This document shows positions 59,704-64,000 of a DNA stretch of 64,000 nt, piece by piece. Numbering within the stretch: the stretch's first letter is position 1; each line of letters opens with the position of its first letter. Source of the DNA: Cycas panzhihuaensis. Its lineage: Eukaryota; Cycadophyta. The stretch spans positions 6,076,001 to 6,140,000 of the forward strand of contig CM041465.1 of NCBI GenBank assembly GCA_023213395.1, read 5' to 3'. The notes under the pieces are model-generated. The model did not search any database and was not told where the DNA came from. It worked only from the letters and a program-made list of their open reading frames with translations. The position numbers and the translations under genes are program-made.

Positions 59704-60705
59704 TGATGAGTTATATTAAGTAGGTCCCCTTGTGAGTCATATATCCATTATTTTCTCTCATATTCAAAAGTATGCATATGTTGTAACACATAACCTTTCA
59801 TATGCAAGAGCATCTATGAGTTATGTTTGTTGTTTCTTTTTATACTTGTTTTATTCTTTTCTCTCATGCTCTTATTATTTATTACAATTGATCTTACTCT
59901 CATTCATTATGCAAGGAGAGTAGATTGATAAGAGATTATTGTATACATTATGATTTAATACAAGATTATTTATTCTTATATTTCACTTTGAAATTGTGTT
60001 CTTGTTTTGCTCATATGTTCTTATTATTTTCACTATAAGTTTTTTGCATGGTATTAGAATCTGTGGTCAATTTTATAAAAAAATTGTATATAATCATGAT
60101 TTACTATTTATAAGTTTATTCTTTCAATTATGGGCATCTTTATCACTAATTTTATCATCCTTTAAGTAAATCCATGAAGGTTTTTATAGTGTGAAAGGTG
60201 TTGGTTTTACTATAGGGGTATTTTTTGCCATAGTGGACACCCCAAATATCTATTTTTTGTAGGATTTTTACTTGTAGGTTTGTTCCCAAAAGGTCTAAGG
60301 TTCGTGTGGCATCAAATTTATTCTTCATAATGGAAAATTACAATGCAAACTATATCAAAAAACCAAAGAAAGGGATAACCTTCCAAAAAACCCCATTCTT
60401 AGTTCTAAACATAAAATATTCTTAGATTTCTTCATCGAATTCACTTGTGGCTACCTAGATCTACTAAGCACTAGTCTAATTCAATTAATAAATGCCAAAA
60501 ATTTCCTAACAAATGATTATTTGAGGTCTATGATTGAGTTCACATGCTTTTGGGCAATGGCAATGGTGATAACAAAAAACCTATAACGCCTTATATTAGA
60601 TTTATCACATTTATTTTAATACTTTTATTTCTCAAATGTTTGGAGAAATTTAAGTGGATTCCATGTGTTTTAAGTTTGAACTTTATGTTATAAGTCATCA
60701 ATCAT

Positions 60706-60710
60706 ATATG

Positions 60711-60762
<52 letters not shown>
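60706..60762. repeat. (AT)n microsatellite
   Basis: A run of about 55 bases of alternating A and T, with flanking ATGT/ATAC units. Confidence 0.95.
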
Positions 60763-60764
<2 letters not shown>

Positions 60765-62460
60765 CATACATACAAGTTGATTATAAACAAGTTGGAAGAA
60801 TTAAACCCAAACTTAATAGATGATGCATTGTTCTTTGTGATCATTATGTTAAAATTTCTGGTTATATTTAGAACCTTCCAAACTATCTATGCAAGAGATG
60901 AAGTTATGGAGGGTGAATTATTTGAGTCCTTGAAGAACTTGATCCTAGTTGAGAACACCAAGATGGAGCATCATTTAATGTTTACTAGTTCATAATCAAA
61001 TCAGGCCTTGGTCATGAAGACATAAAGGAAGGATTTTATTCAACATGGTAAGTCCACACAGAAAGTAGGAGAGACATATTAAGAAAAAAAAAAGTTTACT
61101 AGTAAATGTTAATTACTACAGAAAGGAGGGTCACAAAGAGAAGAATTATTGGTTTAAGAAGTAGGACAAGTACAAGGCTAGCTAAGATAGTAAGAGGAAG
61201 AGTATAACAACGTATTACATTAGGGTGTCAATGTTGTTAGCTAAGTCAAAATAGAGGGACTATTTGAACCTTGACTCTGGAGCATAGAAACATATTACCT
61301 ATCAAAAGTAGAACTTTGATGCCTTGGATATTGGTTTGAGTGATATTAATGCCATTCTTGGAGATGCTTATGTATTGTTTGTGGAAGGTATTGGCTCTAT
61401 TTCACTTGCAAGAGGTAATTCAAATGGGGTTTATTATGTGCTCAAGATGAAGATCAATCTTCTTTTTACTCAAGAAATCTAGAAACAAAATATGAAAATT
61501 AAGCTTTATAATAATAGATGCATAGTTAAGTATCCTAGAAATAACTTCTTTATCATTGTTACTAGGAAAGTTCAAGATAACGTTTAGGTGTTTCAAAAAT
61601 TTAGAGCCCAAAAGGAATCCTATGCTTTTATTGCTAGTGTTGATGATTTAAGCAAGTTATGGCATGAGCACCTTGGACATCTTAACTATAAGAGTATTAA
61701 CCTTATAAATAGGTTGAAGATAGTGGTAGGTCTACCATAAGTATTATGTTAAGAAGGTGTTTATGAAGGATGTATGTCTACGAAGCACCATCACTATCGT
61801 TTTGCTAGGGATTATGCCTATAGAGCTAAGGAGAAGTTAGAACTCGTGCATGCAAATTTGATGGGGCCACTATTAAACCTTTCTATATTAGATACTTGTT
61901 TCACTCTTATGTTTGTAGATCATTATACTAAGAAACCTTGGGTATTCTTCCAAAAAAATAAGTTTGAAGTATTTGATCATTTTAATAAATGGAAAGTTTG
62001 AGTTGTGAATGAGAGTGATAAGAAAATAAAAATTTTGAGAAGTGACAATAGAAACGAGTATGATAATAATACCTTTAATTAGTTTTGCCTTGATTATGGT
62101 GTAAAATAGGAACTTATTATTAGGTATATCCCATAACAAAATAGTGTTATAAAAATAAAGAATTATACCATGATGGAGATGGCTAGGTACATGGTGCATA
62201 TGAAGAACCTACTGCCATTATTTTAGGTAGAAGCTATTGTGATAACTATTTATATTCTTAATAGGATAGTGATAAAAGTTATTCATGGCATTACCCTTGA
62301 GGAGTGTTGGACTGATAAAAAACCTTCCATTAATTACTTTAGAGTATTTAGTTGTATTGCATATGCACACATCCGAGATACACATCGAAAGAAGATAGAT
62401 AATAAGAGTTTAAAGTGTATCTTTGTGGGGTACTTAGAAGAGAATAATAAAGAATAAAAA
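60765..62460 (+). pseudogene. Copia G gag end, protease and integrase
   Basis: Gag end near 60780-60990. The knuckle reads NYYRKEGHKEKNYWFKK (61108-61160; the Cys residues changed to Tyr/Asn). The protease start is LNLDSGAxKHI (near 61270). Pre-integrase and zinc site: LWHEHLGHLNYKSINLI (61660-61710) and CMSTKHHHYRFA. The integrase core has LELVHANLMGPL (61840), FVDHYTKKPWVFFQKNKFEVF, a RSDNRNEY block (62040) and SLKCIFVGYLEENNKE (62405-62455). Several stops. Confidence 0.75.
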
Positions 62461-62699
62461 GCTTGTGAGCATCACACTTAATAGCCCACATAAAAACTAT
62501 CATATTTTGTAATTAGTTTGTGTCTAATTGTGAGAGCATATCCACTTATATTTGAGGAGTTAATTGGACTTTTATTGCATGAGGAACAACACATAAGAGG
62601 TTACATTGGTAGTAGTAACAACATGCCATTAACATCTTACTTCAAAAGAAGTTTCAGATAAATGCTCCTAAACAAATTCTACCATCTTCTCAAGCGTGA

Positions 62700-63482
62700 A
62701 TGAATTCAAGAGCAAATTTTAAAATGATGTTACATGCACTTATTATAATAAGAAAGGTCAACATAAGAGAAAATATTAGAAAAAGAAAGGACTATAGGAA
62801 GAAAGGTAGTAAAATTATCACCTTATCTATTAATGATAAGAAAGTATTAGTGTTCAATGCTATATTTGGTATGAATGGTACTTGGTACATTGATTCTAGC
62901 ATATCAAATCATATTAATTTTTATAAAGATTAATTTAATGAGTTCAAAGTATTCTAGTATTATACTTGGTGATAATAGTCAATATAAAGTAGTCAAGCAA
63001 GGTAAAATCATTCTAAATTAATTTGGTCATAAGATTAAAATCTTTAATATACTTTATGGACCATCACTTAAGTATAATTTGCTTTCAATAAGTTGAATAG
63101 CTAAACCAAATTTGAAGGTTGATTTTAGTGCCATCAAGTGTATCATAAAGGATGGTGATTTTATAATCATTTAAGGAGATTAAGAGAATGACTTGTATAA
63201 ATTCTTTGGCACACCTTAGCATGGTCTTATTATATGTTCATTTAATGCTTTATGGTATGACCACTTTGGTCATTCAAATTATTATAGTTTTTAATTATTA
63301 AATAAGATAGAAATTATATGATCTTCCTTATAGTTAAGAAATATGATAAAATCTATAATGTATGTATACTAAGGAAGCAACACAAGGAGAAATTTGTTAA
63401 GTTCAAATAGTAGACTAAGGATAAATTGGAATTGGTTCATTTTGACTTATATAGACTAATTACATTAGTTTCACTAAGAGGG
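62700..63482 (+). pseudogene. Copia H fragment: gag end, protease, pre-integrase
   Basis: A basic knuckle-like stretch (YNKKGQHKRKY) precedes WYIDSSISNHINFYKD (protease entry, 62883-62930). The pre-integrase and first integrase block follows, ending LELVHFDLYRLITLVSLRG near 63427-63480. The sequence stops there, where another LTR begins. It repeats the same polyprotein stage as copia G (protease onward), so it is a separate element and not the continuation of G. Confidence 0.65.
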
Positions 63483-63842
63483 TGTTGGGGTTAATGCCCC
63501 TCACCTAACACCCCCATATTTGGAGCATGTGAGTGCAAACTTTCTCATGGTAAGTTAAGATGAGTTTACCTTATTATGTTTTATTATTATTTTAATTCCT
63601 AGTTATTATTTTATATTTGTTTGAATTCTAGAGGTTGAGGAGATTTCCCTCCTCCTTCCTAAGTATATATCTTATGGGATGCATAACCCTAGTATTCATC
63701 AACACCGCCAACTATTGGAAATCAATTGTACTCTCTTCACAATGGATTAATGCAAAGCTCTTTCATAAGTGTACTTTAAGTATGCCTTGTTTTACATGCA
63801 TTTACCTGCTACTTTTGTAAATTCTAACATGGTATCAAAGCC
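63483..63842 (+). repeat. 5' LTR and primer site of copia I
   Basis: TGTTGGGGTTAATGCCCC to ATTCTAACA (63483-63829), then TGGTATCAAAGCC (63830-63842), a one-base variant of the initiator tRNA-Met primer site. The TATA-like AGTATATATC is near 63661. It cuts copia H at the integrase Asp block. The rest of the element lies beyond the window. Confidence 0.75.
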
Positions 63843-64000
63843 AATCCCAGTGCATAGCTTCTAGCTCTTTATTCACTTAACAAAAGTGCAGAATAAGAGT
63901 ACTCTTAAACTCCTAGTAGGTTGATCTACTCAATAAAGAAAACAATTTGAGATTTCATCCTCTTTGAAAAGAGATATTGTGATTTAAATTTATGATCTTC
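63843..64000 (+). mobile_element. Start of the copia I leader
   Basis: Continues after the primer site to the window end. No coding is seen yet. Confidence 0.5.

Larger units (their letters stand above)
59704..62465 (+). mobile_element. Copia G, 5' LTR to integrase
   Basis: A candidate 5' LTR (59704-60048) ends in GCA directly before TGGTATTAGAATC, a mutated initiator tRNA-Met primer site (60049-60061). Gag, protease and integrase remnants follow in copia order up to about 62460. RT is missing and no 3' LTR was found, so the element is truncated. The LTR start is uncertain. Confidence 0.6.

Noticed and set aside
62700-63480. Continuation of copia G
   Set aside because: It repeats the gag-end, protease and pre-integrase stage already passed in copia G, so it must be a different element.

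Overview
This is nuclear DNA of a seed plant with a large, repeat-filled genome. The evidence is plant-type LTR retrotransposons whose primer sites match initiator tRNA-Met, a plant L1-type LINE, a Tat-like Ty3/gypsy element with an extra RNase H and an antisense plant-mobile-domain ORF, and one host gene of the seed-plant ASR (ABA/WDS) family. A gymnosperm would fit the size and age of the repeats, but the sequence alone does not prove it. No rRNA, tRNA, CRISPR or bacterial-type genes were seen.

Layout. 1-1542 is the 3' end of a Ty3/gypsy element with a 952-bp LTR. 1543-4454 plus about 10845-11005 is an antisense L1-type LINE, cut by that gypsy and by a complete antisense Ty3/gypsy chromovirus (4455-10839, 5-bp target duplication AAGAA). 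11870-13051 is the only host gene recognised: an ASR-like gene with a TATA box, one 80-bp intron, and a second exon split by a 458-bp hairpin-rich insertion with imperfect terminal inverted repeats. The ASR reading frame is in register on both sides of the insertion. 13052-19440 is AT-rich, with an antisense copia remnant and one unrecognised decayed reading frame.

19440-58440 is a nest of retrotransposons. The outer copia A (gag zinc knuckle to RNase H) is split at two points. Copia B (20022-45210, TSD AATGG/AATAG) sits in its pre-integrase region. Element F (47050-57249, TSD TATTA) sits in its reverse transcriptase. Copia B holds a 14.6-kb Tat-like gypsy C (23887-38523, TSD CTTGT, two 2584-bp LTRs) in its leader, and a 2.1-kb non-autonomous gag-only element D (42226-44298, TSD AATAG/AGTAG) between RT and RNase H. 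F carries antisense copia E (47092-54446, TSD ATTAG) inside its 5' LTR. At the four insertion sites inside coding sequence or with intact flanks, removing the insert rejoins the host cleanly, so the order of events can be read directly. 58441-64000 holds three more decayed or partial copia elements.

Most likely to be new: (1) the hairpin-chain insertion in the ASR gene, which replaces its His-rich tail with 21 new residues unless it is spliced out; (2) gypsy C, which combines very long LTRs, a separate RNase H near its 3' end, an antisense plant-mobile-domain gene, and a palindromic GCGGTACCGC motif shared by one LTR and the region upstream of that antisense gene.
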